64,000 bases of DNA from Saccoglossus kowalevskii. Taxonomy: Eukaryota; Hemichordata; Enteropneusta; Harrimaniidae. Numbering within the stretch: the first letter of the stretch is position 1; each line of letters begins with the position of its first letter. The notes beneath the pieces were generated by a model. That model made no database searches, had not been told where the DNA came from, and saw only the letters and a program-made list of their open reading frames with translations. Below, piece after piece: positions 25,973 to 38,957 of this stretch. Position numbers and translations under genes: made by a program. The DNA lies in contig NW_003119426.1 in NCBI RefSeq assembly GCF_000003605.2, positions 511,443 through 575,442 on the forward strand. The letters are read 5' to 3'.

Positions 25973-28900
25973 TTTATGATATCATTCTCCTCTTGCCCCA
26001 TCAATATGTTTTCATCGTAAAAATAACACCGTCTTGTTTGCTTCAATAATATTAAAACAAAATAGTAATACCGCGTTCATATTAAAGCGCTGTATATACG
26101 TGATGAGTTCGCCATTTCAATGCAGTGAGAACAGAGTGTGGTGCATATTCATTTAAATGCAGCACACGCAGGTACTCCCCGTTGTGATTGTGTATGATCC
26201 TTACACATTTGAATATGACCGTGACCTTTATTTCGAGTACGACGATTATACGTGACACATTCAATTACGATATTTTCTAGAGAAGGCTTATGCAGGAAGA
26301 TTATTTTGTATTTCGTTAAAATTGTCTTTTTGTTTTACTCTCGTGTGTATTGAATCGCGAGAATTTAGTTCATACATTAAGTTAGTTTTCAATCTAAGTG
26401 CATTTGTAACGCTTTACTAGGCTCTGTGACTATCATGTGAAGTATATTGATGGTTAGAATTTGCACAAATTAAGGGGAGTAGTTTACTAAACATCCAATT
26501 TGCGAGGATTTTGAGAGCGTCAAAACGTTAGCGACCATTTAGACTTCGAGAGCCATTTCTCGTCTGTTCAAATTTCAATAGTCACGCGCGTGGTTTCAGG
26601 GATTCTTCCGAGAAAATCCGCGAATACGTTCTATATTTCAAGCACACACATTCTGCATTAGTATAGCGCCGCGGTGCGTCTATATTTTCTTTATTCATTT
26701 TCGCCCGATGCTTATCTTTCCCATATATACATCTTTAGTTCTCCTGATATAAATATACATGACACCGAAAACAGTAGAATTTACCCGTCTGTAAAACGCC
26801 TGGCGTGTTCGAAAGTGTACGGACCTGTTCGAATGTCTTCCTTATTTGGAAAATTGTGCGTCACATTCCTGCACTTTATTTTGTTTAACTTCTTATGTAG
26901 AAGTATTGTCAGTATGTTAGCTAAGACGTATGAGCAGTCCATATCTCTGTTGCGAAGAGTGAGAACTAGTCGAACGTGATCGCAGAACTGGTCGACACGG
27001 CGTGTTGCGTTTCAAGCGCAGAACTCAAACATTACACATTGCGGGCGGTATCCAGAACATCAATAGACTTAATCTATTGCATGGTTGTCGCTTAACTACA
27101 TGTATACATAATAATTTAAATTGAATAATATTAACTTCAAAAGCGACTTGTATAACTCAGTTCCTGTAGTAAAATCGAGGTCAAGCTGAGGAATAAAAAT
27201 TTAATTTTTTCAATTTTCTCCAACATATCCCCCAAAGACTGAAACACATAACTGAGTTAATAGGTATTTATATAGCGCATCCGTAATTGATGAGTACTCG
27301 AAAAAGAAAATCGCGTGAGTGGTATACTCCAAGTTAATAGTAGCAGGCTGGGGTCCCTACTTCACAAATATGCTGTGATGATCGGCTGTGAAACCCCATG
27401 ATTCGCACGACTCAATCTCATGATAAAATCTCGAGAACTCTTATGAATATGTTCCGCTGTGTCAAATCCATGCATATGATCATTTTTCTGATACATATAT
27501 TAGATACATATCTCTATCTGCGAAAGCAAATACGATTCGAAACCCCTGATAAGGGGTGTACGAAGTGAACTGCATTAGACAAGGATAGCTTTTCAGATAG
27601 ATTCAATCATCGCATTTTATTCTGTGTGCGGTGTGATGTGATCCATAGACTCATCACATGGACTATTATGATGGCACTGCGACGCATCTAATAACTTAGG
27701 GTACAATCTCAATCCTATTTCCTGAGCCATGACGCATCATAGTAATATTCATTACAATTCATTCAATTCATTTGAGTCGTGTCTAAACACGGCTTCGCTC
27801 ATCAATGCGAGGACAAAGACGTAGTACGCAAAACTGTTATCCTTTGCAGCACGCATAGAATGGATACCTGCGCTCGACACATATTAATGACGCGCGTAGT
27901 CAGAGAGTGAATTATGGTATCACTACGAACTTCGTTATTCTAACTCTTCGTTATTTTTATTATGAACGTTTACTGATCGTGTCTTTTATTTGGGATACAT
28001 TTAACCAAAAAGGTGTACATTGTGGGTATAAAAATGTACTCCATAGAAATGCATGTTGTGGCAGAAAATAAGATAATATGACGTATTGAGATAGACGTGC
28101 GCAAACAAATTATTTGCGCTTGATTTAACGCAATACTTGTTATGGCCATTAGCAAATTGCCTTGCATTCCATATTTCTTCAGGTCTAATTGATTTTTTTG
28201 GGAGAGTATATGTTCTGTGTATCTGTTCACTGAAATGTTGTGGGTAGATGTAATTACTGAAACCAATGTCGCTTTGCACTGCCAACAAATAGTTAGTCTT
28301 ACTTTACCTTTGGGAGGTATGCAAACAATATACAGTCGATTGGTGTCAACACCACCTGAATGAATGTCGGTTTTTAATTGCGTCAGGACTACGAAGTAGC
28401 CTTGGAAAAGATCCGCGGATCGTGAATAATACAACAGAGAATTAAAACAAACAAAAAACGTAACGTATGGGTAATGTCGAAGTGATGTCAATTCCCTTTG
28501 ACCAGTATGACACTGTACCTCGTGTCAGATTTCGTAAAAGCCAGAAAAGTGCTTGTTGTTACAGTGGTAACAAGGTCACAGTGATACTACATTGGATTAG
28601 ATGATGTTACACTTTGAAAGGATCAACGGATTACGGACGAATAACACCGTTAATATACGTCAAGGGAACTCCATGTTGTTGGGATAGCGCGAAGTGACGT
28701 TCATGTACGTGTTTTGACATCGGACACGGATGTACGATTTCCGAATGCATGACATATGGTGTCGGAAATGTTAATGATGTTGCTGAAAATTACTTACCGG
28801 GTGTGTCGGTGACGTATTTTTGATAACAGCGTTAACCAATTCAACGAGTAGTATGATACGACGGTGGTTATTGAAGTTGGTTTCTTCCTGAATATACGCC

Positions 28901-29690
28901 AGTGTTGATTTCCTCTATTGGGAATGAGACTGTGAGGTCTGTCTTCTGAGCATAACAAATGCAAACGTCACTTGTAATAGGACATGGTATGTCATGGCTA
29001 CATTAATCTAGCTATTAGCGTAATATTTTACCTCAAAGGGATAATACACGAACTGCTGTCGCCACCATCGTGTGTATTTTGCCGCGAGAAATGATATTAA
29101 AATATGATTACATCAGCTTGTATTGAAAATCAGTCATCATTGTGTCCCACGCTGGTTTGAGGTTGGGTTTCTTCTTGACGACCATCACATGTCTAATTAA
29201 GTTCACTCCCTGAACCGTCGATCACTTTTAAAAATGCACCGTAATGACATTATTTTGGGAAGGTTGTGATTAGTGCGGTACATCAGTGTGCTCATTACCG
29301 TGTGCGATTGTAGTGACAATCTCGCCGCTTACAGCTCAGTTTTCTATCTCCGTGAATAGAGTAAACGATTTGCAAGGAAATGGCATTCACGGGTTTGTTA
29401 GATTGTGTCTAATTTCAACGCCCACCTAGTCGCATTTGTGGCCAACAACATTACTATGACGACAGTTCATGACACGTTCATGATGCGACTCATAGTATTT
29501 TCTTTTCTTTTCATACGGAATACAGCTTGTAGAACATCTGCTCATGGGCATGCATATTCGTTAATATACTTTGTCCGTGGAATGAATACAGTTAGAAATT
29601 GAAAAAGCATTCCACTTTCAAATTGGTTTGTTTAACAAAATAGACGTATATGCAATTGTATATTTCTGGATGCAATTAACATGAATAACA
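25973..29690. other. Non-coding stretch with one long unexplained ORF
   Basis: Apart from the minus-strand frame at 27970-28521 nothing coding-like was seen. No repeats were recognised. Confidence 0.5.
27970..28521 (-). other. Unusually long open frame, unknown
   Basis: About 184 sense codons between stops on the minus strand, the longest frame in the window outside tandem repeats. No ATG lies near its 5' end; the first methionine codon comes late. The translation shows no domain I recognise (for example SADLFQGYFVVLTQLKTDIH, then IPPKGKVRLTICWQC). It could be an exon, a decayed element or chance; a rough estimate from base composition makes chance unlikely but not excluded. Confidence 0.2.
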
Positions 29691-29698
29691 CATCATAA

Positions 29699-31330
29699 TA
29701 TATAACATGACGAGTGTATGTGATAACACGGTACATATACTAATATATAACATGACGAGTGTATGTGATAACACGGTACATATACTAATATATAACATGA
29801 CGAGTGTATGTGATAACACGGTACATATACTAATATATAACATGACGAGTGTATGTGATAACACGGTACATATACTAATATATAACATGACAATTGTATG
29901 TGATAACACGGTACATATACTAATATATAACATGATAAATGTATGTGATAACACGGTACATATACTAATATATAACATGACGAGTGTATGTGATAACACG
30001 GTACATATACTAATATATAACATGACGAATGTTTGTGATAACACGGTGTATATACTAATATATAACGTGACGAATGTATGTGATAACACGGTACATATAC
30101 TAATATATAACATGACAATTGTATGTGATAACACGGTACATATACTAATATATAGCATGACGAATGTATGTGATAACACGGTACATATACTAATATATAA
30201 CATGACGAATGTATGTGATAACATGGTACATATACTAATATATAACATGACGAGTATTTGTGATAATACGGTACATATACTAATATATAACATGACGAAT
30301 GTATGTGATAACATGGTACATATACTAATATATAACATGACGAATGTATGTGATAACAGGGTACATATACTAATATATAACATGACGAGTATTTGTGATA
30401 ATACGGTACATATACTAATATATAACATGACGAATGTATGTGATAACATGGTACATATACTAATATATAACATGACGAATGTATGTGATAACACGGTACA
30501 TATACTAATATATAACATAACGAGTGTATGTGATAACACGGTACATATACTAATATATAACATGACAAATGTATGTGATAACACGGTACATATACTAATA
30601 TATAACATGACGAATGTACGTGATAACATGGTACATATACTAATATATAATATGACAAATGTATGTGATAACATGGTACATATACTAATATATAACATCA
30701 CGAATGTATGTGATAACACGGTACATATACTAATATATAACATGACGAATGTATGTGATAACACGGTACATATACTAATATATAACATGACCAATGTATG
30801 TGATAACACGGTACATATACTAATATATAACATGACGAGTGTATGTGATAACACGGTACATATACTTATATATAACATGACGAGTGTATGTGATAACACG
30901 GTACATATACTTATATAAACATGACGAGTGTATGTGATAACATGGTACATATACTAATATATAACATGACGAATGTATGTGATAACATGGTACATATACT
31001 AATATATAACATGACAAATGTATGTGATAACACGGTGCATATACTTATATATAACGTGACGAGTGTATGTGATAACACAGTACATATACTAATATATAAC
31101 ATGACGAATGTATGTGATAACATGGTACATATACTAATATATAACATGACAAATGTATGTGATAACACGGTGCATATACTAATATATAACATGACGAATG
31201 TATGTGATAACACGGTGCATATACTAATATATAACATGACGAATGTATGTGATAACACGGTACATATACTAATATATAACATGACGAGTATTTGTGATAA
31301 TGCATTACATATAATAATATATAACATGAA
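29699..31330. repeat. 45-bp minisatellite, about 36 units
   Basis: Head-to-tail 45-bp units (tataacatgacgagtgtatg, then tgataacacggtacatatac, then taata). The period is a multiple of three, so several frames on both strands stay open for hundreds of codons; the plus frame repeats MTSVCDNTVHILIYN. One unit near 30915 lacks a base, which shifts all frames. Most substitutions are at the two CpG positions of the unit. No gene is implied. Confidence 0.97.
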
Positions 31331-31763
31331 CCCATGTCACCAATGATGCAATATATTAATGGTTCTGAAGTACTTGTATTGAGATATTCATACACGAATA
31401 GGTTTCCTAAACACACCACCATAAAGCGTGAACATGTGAATTAAACCTCTTAAAATTTCAAACTCCCTGACGAAGTTTAGAAAAGAAATGAGGCATTTTA
31501 AAACATAAATGCTCGTGTGTGCCTTTATTTAATTTGTGTATTTTGTTATAACATCTCGATAATGCACTTCTATTGCAACTACTCGCGGAACACTGGGTTA
31601 TACTATTAGATTATAGCTAGGATTGAAAATAATGATATATTAAAATTAATTCTTTGTTTCCAACTGGTTAGTAGTATAAACAAGGTATATTCACATCATT
31701 GCCTGAAACAACAGGTTATTCTGCATAATTACAAAATTACGCTCCGTACGTGTATCTCCACAG

Positions 31764-31820
31764 TGTGACGTAATGCAAGAAAAATAGTTTTACGTCACAT
31801 ACTGCTGAACTATTTTTCTT
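31764..31820. repeat. Two interleaved inverted repeats
   Basis: Pair 1: TGTGACGTAA at 31764-31773 with its complement at 31790-31799. Pair 2: AAGAAAAATAGTT at 31777-31789 with its complement at 31808-31820. Both are perfect and are arranged A-B-A'-B'. Confidence 0.85.
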
Positions 31821-32075
31821 TGTACCCGCCACCAAAACCTGATTATATGGTTGAATAACTACGGTTTACGATGAAAATGGTACAGGTTGACAAGCTCATG
31901 TGTTAGAATAGAATAGAGTAAAATAGAATACTGTTGCGTCAACACTATTAGCATACTAGACATGTGCAATGACACTTCTTATTCGGTATTATTTCACAAA
32001 CACTCTACCTTTTCACTTCTTCGGATTTGGGATTATGTGTGTCATAAATATTTAATCTAATGATTTCTCTTGGAT

Positions 32076-32150
32076 TGACGTCAGCGGATACTAGTGATTC
32101 AATCCTCGCCTGTGGCTCGGATTGATACTAATAGGCTGACGTCAGCCTAT
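32076..32150. promoter_or_regulatory. Paired CRE sites, one in a 20-bp perfect palindrome
   Basis: Full TGACGTCA sites at 32076-32083 and 32137-32144. The second is the centre of a perfect 20-bp palindrome (32131-32150). CRE is the known CREB/ATF binding element; function here is inferred. Confidence 0.45.
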
Positions 32151-32811
32151 CAGAAAATATCCTGAGACTACATATGTGCCATGAAATAAAATGCTATATT
32201 TATTTCAGATACAATACACACTACACGCAAAACCCGTGTCAAATTAGTCATCTTCTTTACTACAAACAATATTCACTTTGCCATTGTTTTGAGATTTTGC
32301 CATAAAACATCCAATAAATGTTCTAATAAAGATGTTTTCTTGCAGTAAATCGTGTCGAATTTCCTAATCGCAAATTATCTGAAATTGAGACGGAATTACA
32401 CAATATTGTGTTTTAAATTACTGTGGGACTTTTCATGTATACATCAGAAGCAATTTCAGCACTCTTATTTCATGGAAGCCGGAAATCAATTACAAGCAAC
32501 AATTTACATCAAATTATCCTAAATCTCGCATAAACTACGCGTAGTTTTAACTTCCCCAGAAACGAAACTCACCGGGAATTCTGCTGACCTATTGCCCGCA
32601 TATATTTACCTTAGTTCACTGTAAACCTTCAGTGGGTGGCCACCGTCGCTTATGTTACGAGGTATGTCGGAGTCGCTGTTTTTAATTGTTACGTCTTATT
32701 CACAGCAGAATGATCGATCACCAGCTTCGTTCGTATACAATAATAATATCGATATAATTGCCTGTATCTCATTTGCGTAAACATTGCTCGTAGAAATAAT
32801 AACTCTGTGGG

Positions 32812-32813
<2 letters not shown>

Positions 32814-32860
<47 letters not shown>

Positions 32861-32876
32861 CGTGTGTGTGTGTGTG
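32814..32876. repeat. TA then TG dinucleotide microsatellite
   Basis: A run of about 20 TA units passing into about 10 TG units with one CG interruption. Confidence 0.95.
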
Positions 32877-35271
32877 AAGTCGAATGATGTACAAAACATC
32901 GACTTGATTCACGCTAACTCGGTTTTGACTTTTTAAGATGTCAGTTTTGTAAGAAGTGTATGACTTGGCAGCGCCGAAAACGGCATATTTTGGGCAGTTT
33001 TTGCCCTCCATTAATTATCGTTAAACATATATAAGAATTGTTCAAGTGTATGGAACTTTTGAATTGTATCCATGTTTGAGTTTTTGTTAATTTGCACTCT
33101 ATTCATCATAGTGGCGCCTTGATGTCCAGATTTCTTCCTAATTGTTCATGTTGTTGCATAGCAATGTATGATTATATTAGTGTTGGTTAACACATCATCT
33201 ACACAGTTCAAGTTTATTCCGTGTACCGTTCCTTCCTAGTTTGGATACACGAGTCAGCATTGATATATTATCTATAAGCTCACTGCTGTCGTACTTAGAT
33301 AGAGGTTTACCACTCTACTCCGAGTGATATTCTAATGGTAACTACTTATGTTAAGTCGATCTAATGGGTCGTGGTATGTCTATATTACTTCTATAAATAA
33401 AGTATATTTATACAAGCTGAATGTGTGTTTTTACTAAATCGTCGGATTTTCCCACTCTTCGTTGATATTACCATATGGTGTAAACATTATTTGGACCAAA
33501 TCAACAACAACAGTTGTGTGTTGATTCGTGGGACGATAACTAAGGCTCGTGTTAAAATGTGTTGAATATGCCCAGAACTAACAAGTTTAATGTCTCGCTG
33601 AATAGTCAACAAAAAAAGGTTGGTGCAACATTTGGTGTATTTTATCGTATTTTTCTATAATTTTGAACAAAATAGACATAATTTCCTATTTGGTACATGA
33701 CTTGATAAAAAATGTGGCAAAATTATGTGGGTTTGAAATATGTGAATGGTGACAGAAGTCGATTTTGTCGCTCAAAGGGTTAAGCTTGAAACCTACATTT
33801 ATACATTATGCAATTATGCATATAATTATAATTTAACGATCAGCAGGATTGTTGTATTTCCTGAAAGATCATATAATTACTTGTTTAATTCGAAATAGAC
33901 AGTGTATTCGTTTTTGTAGATCATTGCAAGCTAATTGGCGTGGGTTTTATTTGTCTAATGACCTTTCTACGAACGTATGCGGTGTAATTATAGTCACTCT
34001 TATTTTTGAATAGTTGTAAGTTGTTTTACATTGTTGTGTTTTATAGTGCTGCGTTGCGTTGTGTTACATTGTTTCGTTTCATATTGTACTGTGTTGTTCT
34101 GATTTGTGTTGTGTTGCAAACGTACAATAAAGGATTTGCTTGCTTTATGAATTTCAGAAGAACAACATTCCTTTCACCATTTGTCCTCCTTTTATTTGTA
34201 AAATTTATTGTGTCTTAAAGGTTTGTTCGTTGTAATGTATTGTATGAAACTTTTATCATGTTAAACGGCCACAGGGAGATAACAGTTCTTGCTGTGCCTC
34301 TTTCTTTTACGGTGTTCTTAGTATTTAATCCTAATAAAAAGTCCAACAACGTTCTCGTGTCATATCATCGCTGTCACTATTATATAATTATATTATATTA
34401 GCTTCGTCATTACCGTGTGTATGGACAAAAAAAACGTTTCTGTACATTTTCGTATACTCAAGGTGGGGTCATATGAAATCGGGTTGAGTAAAACAAATAA
34501 TATACAAATTCCTTGCTTTAATAACATCGGTTTTAATGTTGATAACCTTACGTCTGTCCTGCTGTGAAGTAGATATGTGTACTCTCTTTAGGCGAATTCG
34601 TGGCATTTTAATCTCGCAAGTGAGTCGAAGATTGCCCAGCGTGTGGCGCCTTACGTCATAATATTAACAATTTCAAATCGTTTTTTTTAGATAAAGATGA
34701 GTTGAATTTGTCCGCGTTTTGGAATGTGTGCCCTGCTTTCACTACGATGGTTAAATATTTTCACGTACATTTTCGTTGCGTGTCACACAATAAATACTCC
34801 TTAACTTCATAATGTGTTGCTATGCCAGTTTATTTCAGGTGAATATGCAATACGATATTCGCCTTACAGGGACAATGAGAGATTTAGTTGTCTGTGTATG
34901 TGTATTCCATTTCGTAAAACCACGGATTGTTAACTTAATTAGCACTCATTGTGTCATAATCCACGTGTCTTCAATGTTCAGATAGGCGACGTGATAAACA
35001 ACATAATGAAGGGCTTCGATGAATAACTGAATGACTGCTTTCTTGGAATGTTCAGTGGCATTTCATTTCATTTCATATCAGGCAAAAAGATTCTATCGAC
35101 TAATACGAATATGTAAGGGTGGGAAACCATTGATGCAAATAAACGTAAACTCTGCACAGTACGATTGTCTGAGACAATCGAGCACATTTATTGACGCAAG
35201 CGGAAATTAAGTGTTAATACCTCTCTGTGGTCGAGTATATTATTGAACGTAACGTGGTGTTTTTTGTCCGC

Positions 35272-35339
35272 GTCTAAGATGAATAAAATTACGTTTTTAA
35301 TGACGTATCATTAAAAACGTCACTTTATTTATCCTAGAC
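35272..35339. repeat. Hairpin with 32-bp arms and 4-nt spacer
   Basis: Arms 35272-35303 and 35308-35339 match with four mismatches (core acgtttttaatga and complement). The small spacer means it folds fully. Possibly a tiny foldback element. Confidence 0.8.
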
Positions 35340-35518
35340 ATGTAGTCCTCAATTATCGATTTATCCATAAACGGCTGTGAGTATGCAATTCAATATACCA
35401 CCTCTTGGCACACAAATGTTAGTTTTTAAATGTCGCGAAATCGATTCAGTCAGCGAAATAAGTATTCTATATGTACATTTTAAACTAAACATGGATATCT
35501 CTAGAATACATGACATGA

Positions 35519-35549
35519 TCTTTGGATTTGATGTACCATCGAGGGAGTG

Positions 35550-35581
<32 letters not shown>

Positions 35582-36036
35582 NNNNNNNNNNNNNNNNNNN
35601 NNNNNNNNNNNNNNNNNNNNNNNNNNNNNNNNNNNNNNNNNNNNNNNNNNNNNNNNNNNNNNNNNNNNNNNNNNNNNNNNNNNNNNNNNNNNNNNNNNNN
35701 NNNNNNNNNNNNNNNNNNNNNNNNNNNNNNNNNNNNNNNNNNNNNNNNNNNNNNNNNNNNNNNNNNNNNNNNNNNNNNNNNNNNNNNNNNNNNNNNNNNN
35801 NNNNNNNNNNNNNNNNNNNNNNNNNNNNNNNNNNNNNNNNNNNNNNNNNNNNNNNNNNNNNNNNNNNNNNNNNNNNNNNNNNNNNNNNNNNNNNNNNNNN
35901 NNNNNNNNNNNNNNNNNNNNNNNNNNNNNNNNNNNNNNNNNNNNNNNNNNNNNNNNNNNNNNNNNNNNNNNNNNNNNNNNNNNNNNNNNNNNNNNNNNNN
36001 NNNNNNNNNNNNTGGATTTGATGTACCATCGAGGGA

Positions 36037-36079
<43 letters not shown>
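35519..36079. repeat. AT microsatellite with assembly gap and duplicated flank
   Basis: 431 N at 35582-36012. The sequence tggatttgatgtaccatcga followed by gggagtgtatatat occurs immediately before and again immediately after the gap, each time running into an AT repeat. This is either a tandem array that collapsed in assembly or the same locus placed twice. Confidence 0.9.
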
Positions 36080-36083
<4 letters not shown>

Positions 36084-36366
36084 AGTGATCATTACGTGAC
36101 ATATATACATATATCATCGATTAATCAATTGTATATGGAGATAGGATCCGTACTATCCCCAAAAACAATATATATATTCAATAGTGATCATTACGTGACA
36201 TATATACATATATCATCGATTAATCAATTGTATATGGAGATAGGATCCGTACTATCCCCAAAAACAATATATATATTCAATAGTGATCATTACGTGACAT
36301 ATATACATATATCATCGATTAATCAATTGTATATGGAGATAGGATCCGTACTATCCCCAAAAACAA
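36077..36366. repeat. 99-bp tandem triplication
   Basis: Three essentially identical 99-bp units starting at attcaatagtgatcattacg (36077, 36176, 36275). Identity implies recent duplication or an assembly effect of the adjoining gap. Frames stay open because 99 is a multiple of three. Confidence 0.95.
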
Positions 36367-36769
36367 AGCTTTTCTAAACAGTGTTTGAATCTATGGATGT
36401 ACGTGATGACCAAATCTGACAGTTGTTAATTTCAAAGATTTTTACCGTTTCCTAATAATAAACTGCAGCTTCTTTTTAAACGATTATTTATCTTGATATA
36501 TTTCAATGTCTGAAACATTTATGACAATTTAAGGCCTACAAATATTAATGTAATATCTTCAGGCGTGGTGTTAAATGAAAGTGCACGCAAGGACTCATGC
36601 GTCATACCACTTTAGATACATATACAAGGTGGCCGAATAAAGGTAATTTTAATGTGATAAATTCACGCGTTTCTGCCAATCGAAACCGGATTTAGATGCT
36701 GGCTTATCACAGGACTTATAGACACATTCAATCCTATATGAGTTTACATTGAAAACGGAAGCGGGCTGT

Positions 36770-37925
36770 GTCATATCATGATTTATTACATATATAAACT
36801 CAAGGGGAAATCGCATCATTTCAATCTGTTCACTGTTTATTTGGAATAAATAATAATGTCTATTAGATCGTGTCAGGAGGAGTGGTATTTATACTTTTAT
36901 ACTACCACACTATATGCTTCACTTCAGAAGTAAATATATTCCAGCAAATGCTAAAATAGTAGAAGAAAAAAATGAGTTCATCGGTGTATAATTACGATAT
37001 TTAATACTGCTGACCATTAAGAATAGCTGTGTTGTAATATACGTGCCAAATTATGACTGAAACATTCAAAGATGTATTTCCACGATTAGTTGGCATAGTT
37101 GCTTATACATTGGGGGAAATTATACATGTAAATAAGCATTACAACATGAGACACAGGAGTTGTACTCAAAATCACGGCTCAATGGGTACGTCACTACAGG
37201 CAGAAGCACTTTCTACCACGTAACTCTTTTCTAACAAATATTTCAGAAATAATGTTTGCCGATTTCCATTTACGCGTTATTGTGACACTGGTCGAATATG
37301 CATGCATAATAGTTTGGGCAAAGATTGTATGTAAGAAGATATTATATTGTAAGACTTTTCCCGCAAGCAGACTGTACGTACCACAGTGGGACTGTAGCTA
37401 TAAGTACAGCCATCCAGTCAATGGGATACCAAATAATCGTAAACACAAATCGTAAAATACAAATAACCATAACAATAAATGTCAGGTACTCCGAAAGTGA
37501 TTCTCTTAAAAATTACAATTAATCAAATGTTTCACCAAAAAGTATATGAATTTCATGTTTTGAATAATAAATTTAAAGGTAAACTTTCCTCCTCGTCAGA
37601 TGAAGAGATGTATTGGTGGTTGTATTTGCAAAGTTCACGTGATACCTATATACGCTGTAAATTCAATCAAATCACTCGTACATTTAATTCAAACCAGACA
37701 TAGGTGGCATAATTACATTGCAATCAAATACATATTCAATATGATGTATTCCGCCATGGTTCAAACAACACCTTGATGAACGTTTTCCCATGCAAAATAC
37801 ACTGATGAAAAAATTTAAATGTATTAACATTAAAGTGTTGTAGTACAACTACGTCATGTATGTTAATTGTGTGTGTATGTCTTTTGTCTGCGACCATGAA
37901 AAAAACATGCGTTTGGTGACAAGAC
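36770..37925. repeat. Dispersed repeat family R1, copy 1
   Basis: Most complete in the block agacttttcccgcaagcaga to gaatttcatgttttgaataa (37348-37569), near-identical to 45640-45870. The upstream part around 36830-37120 and downstream part around 37736-37870 also align with copy 3. No coding capacity or terminal inverted repeats recognised; a non-autonomous element. Confidence 0.7.
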
Positions 37926-37941
37926 TGAGTACAATTATTCG

Positions 37942-38060
37942 CCATTCAATCAGCACGTTAAACATGCAATCAACACATTAACCATTCAATCAGCACATTA
38001 ACCATTCAATCAGCACATTAACCATTCAATCAGCACATTAACCATTCAATCAGTACATTG
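37942..38060. repeat. 20-bp minisatellite, array 1
   Basis: About six units of ccattcaatcagcacattaa directly after R1 copy 1. The same unit recurs about 0.8 kb away. Confidence 0.9.
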
Positions 38061-38829
38061 AATAGGAGTGGCACATCAGGAGTGTTCGATGCCGTAAAGA
38101 GCAATACAAGGTTGCTGATTTCATGTCTCAAGGCTACCGAAAGTTATTCGGAATGAGTAAACATACCTTGCTGACGAGTAACACTCATAATGTTATAAAC
38201 TTTACAATTATCAAGTGTTCTATATGGAGCCGCCATTATGAATACTGTCTCTAGCAGTACAAATAAATGTGAGATTTCAGTTCTATTTCAGATCTATTGT
38301 GTTGTGATTTCCCTTATTTTTCTAAGAAGAAACCCAGCTTTTTGTTTATATTTACTATTTTATTCAATCTTTCTTGCATATATGACATTTGTAATTACAA
38401 AATCAAAAGATGAAATGATTGGGTGTTTTTTTTCTAATTAACAGTCAAAGAAGTTCTTAATAACCATGTTTTGTGCGTGTTTATCTGATTGCTAGTTAGC
38501 TAGGTCTTATTCAAAAATCGTAATATGACCTACATGTCATATTATACACCATAAGCTGGAACTGCGAACTGAGTGAAGGTGACTTAAAAGTTACAGGAAA
38601 TTGTAATCATACCTCACTCGTACTAGGTATTGTGTAAACCATTAGATTTTATTTGGAGGATACGATCGATCTCAGCTCGGTCATTGATGAGTTCTTCATG
38701 AAGGTAACTAAAAAAACTTCTCGTTTTTTAAACTTGAGATAGATAGATATAGCAAGAAATTGTATAAATTCAACTTCATAATAATACACAAATAAATCTG
38801 CACGATGTGTGCTCATTGGTATACCAATA

Positions 38830-38957
38830 GCCATTCAATCAGCACATCAACCATTTAATCAGCACATCAACCATTTAATCAGCACATCAAACATTCAATC
38901 AGTACATTAACTATTTAATCAACACATTAACCATTCAATTAGCACATTAACCATTTC
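38830..38957. repeat. 20-bp minisatellite, array 2
   Basis: About six more diverged units (ccattcaatcagcacatcaa and variants) in the same orientation as array 1. The arrays bracket a 770-bp non-coding segment. Confidence 0.9.

Larger units (their letters stand above)
31331..35520. other. Non-coding stretch with structured sites
   Basis: No coding sequence recognised. It contains interleaved inverted repeats (31764-31820), a CRE pair (32076-32150), a TA/TG microsatellite (32814-32876) and a 32-bp-arm hairpin (35272-35339). Confidence 0.55.

Noticed and set aside
29699-31330. CRISPR array
   Set aside because: Units abut directly with no unique spacers; eukaryotic minisatellite.
29676-31422. 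Open frames up to 424 codons on both strands in the 45-bp array
   Set aside because: The period is divisible by three, so frames stay open as a by-product of the repeat; no start context, domains or flanking exons.
35361-36377. Long frames across 35.4-36.4 kb
   Set aside because: They run through the 431-N gap and the AT repeats, so they are not real coding sequence.
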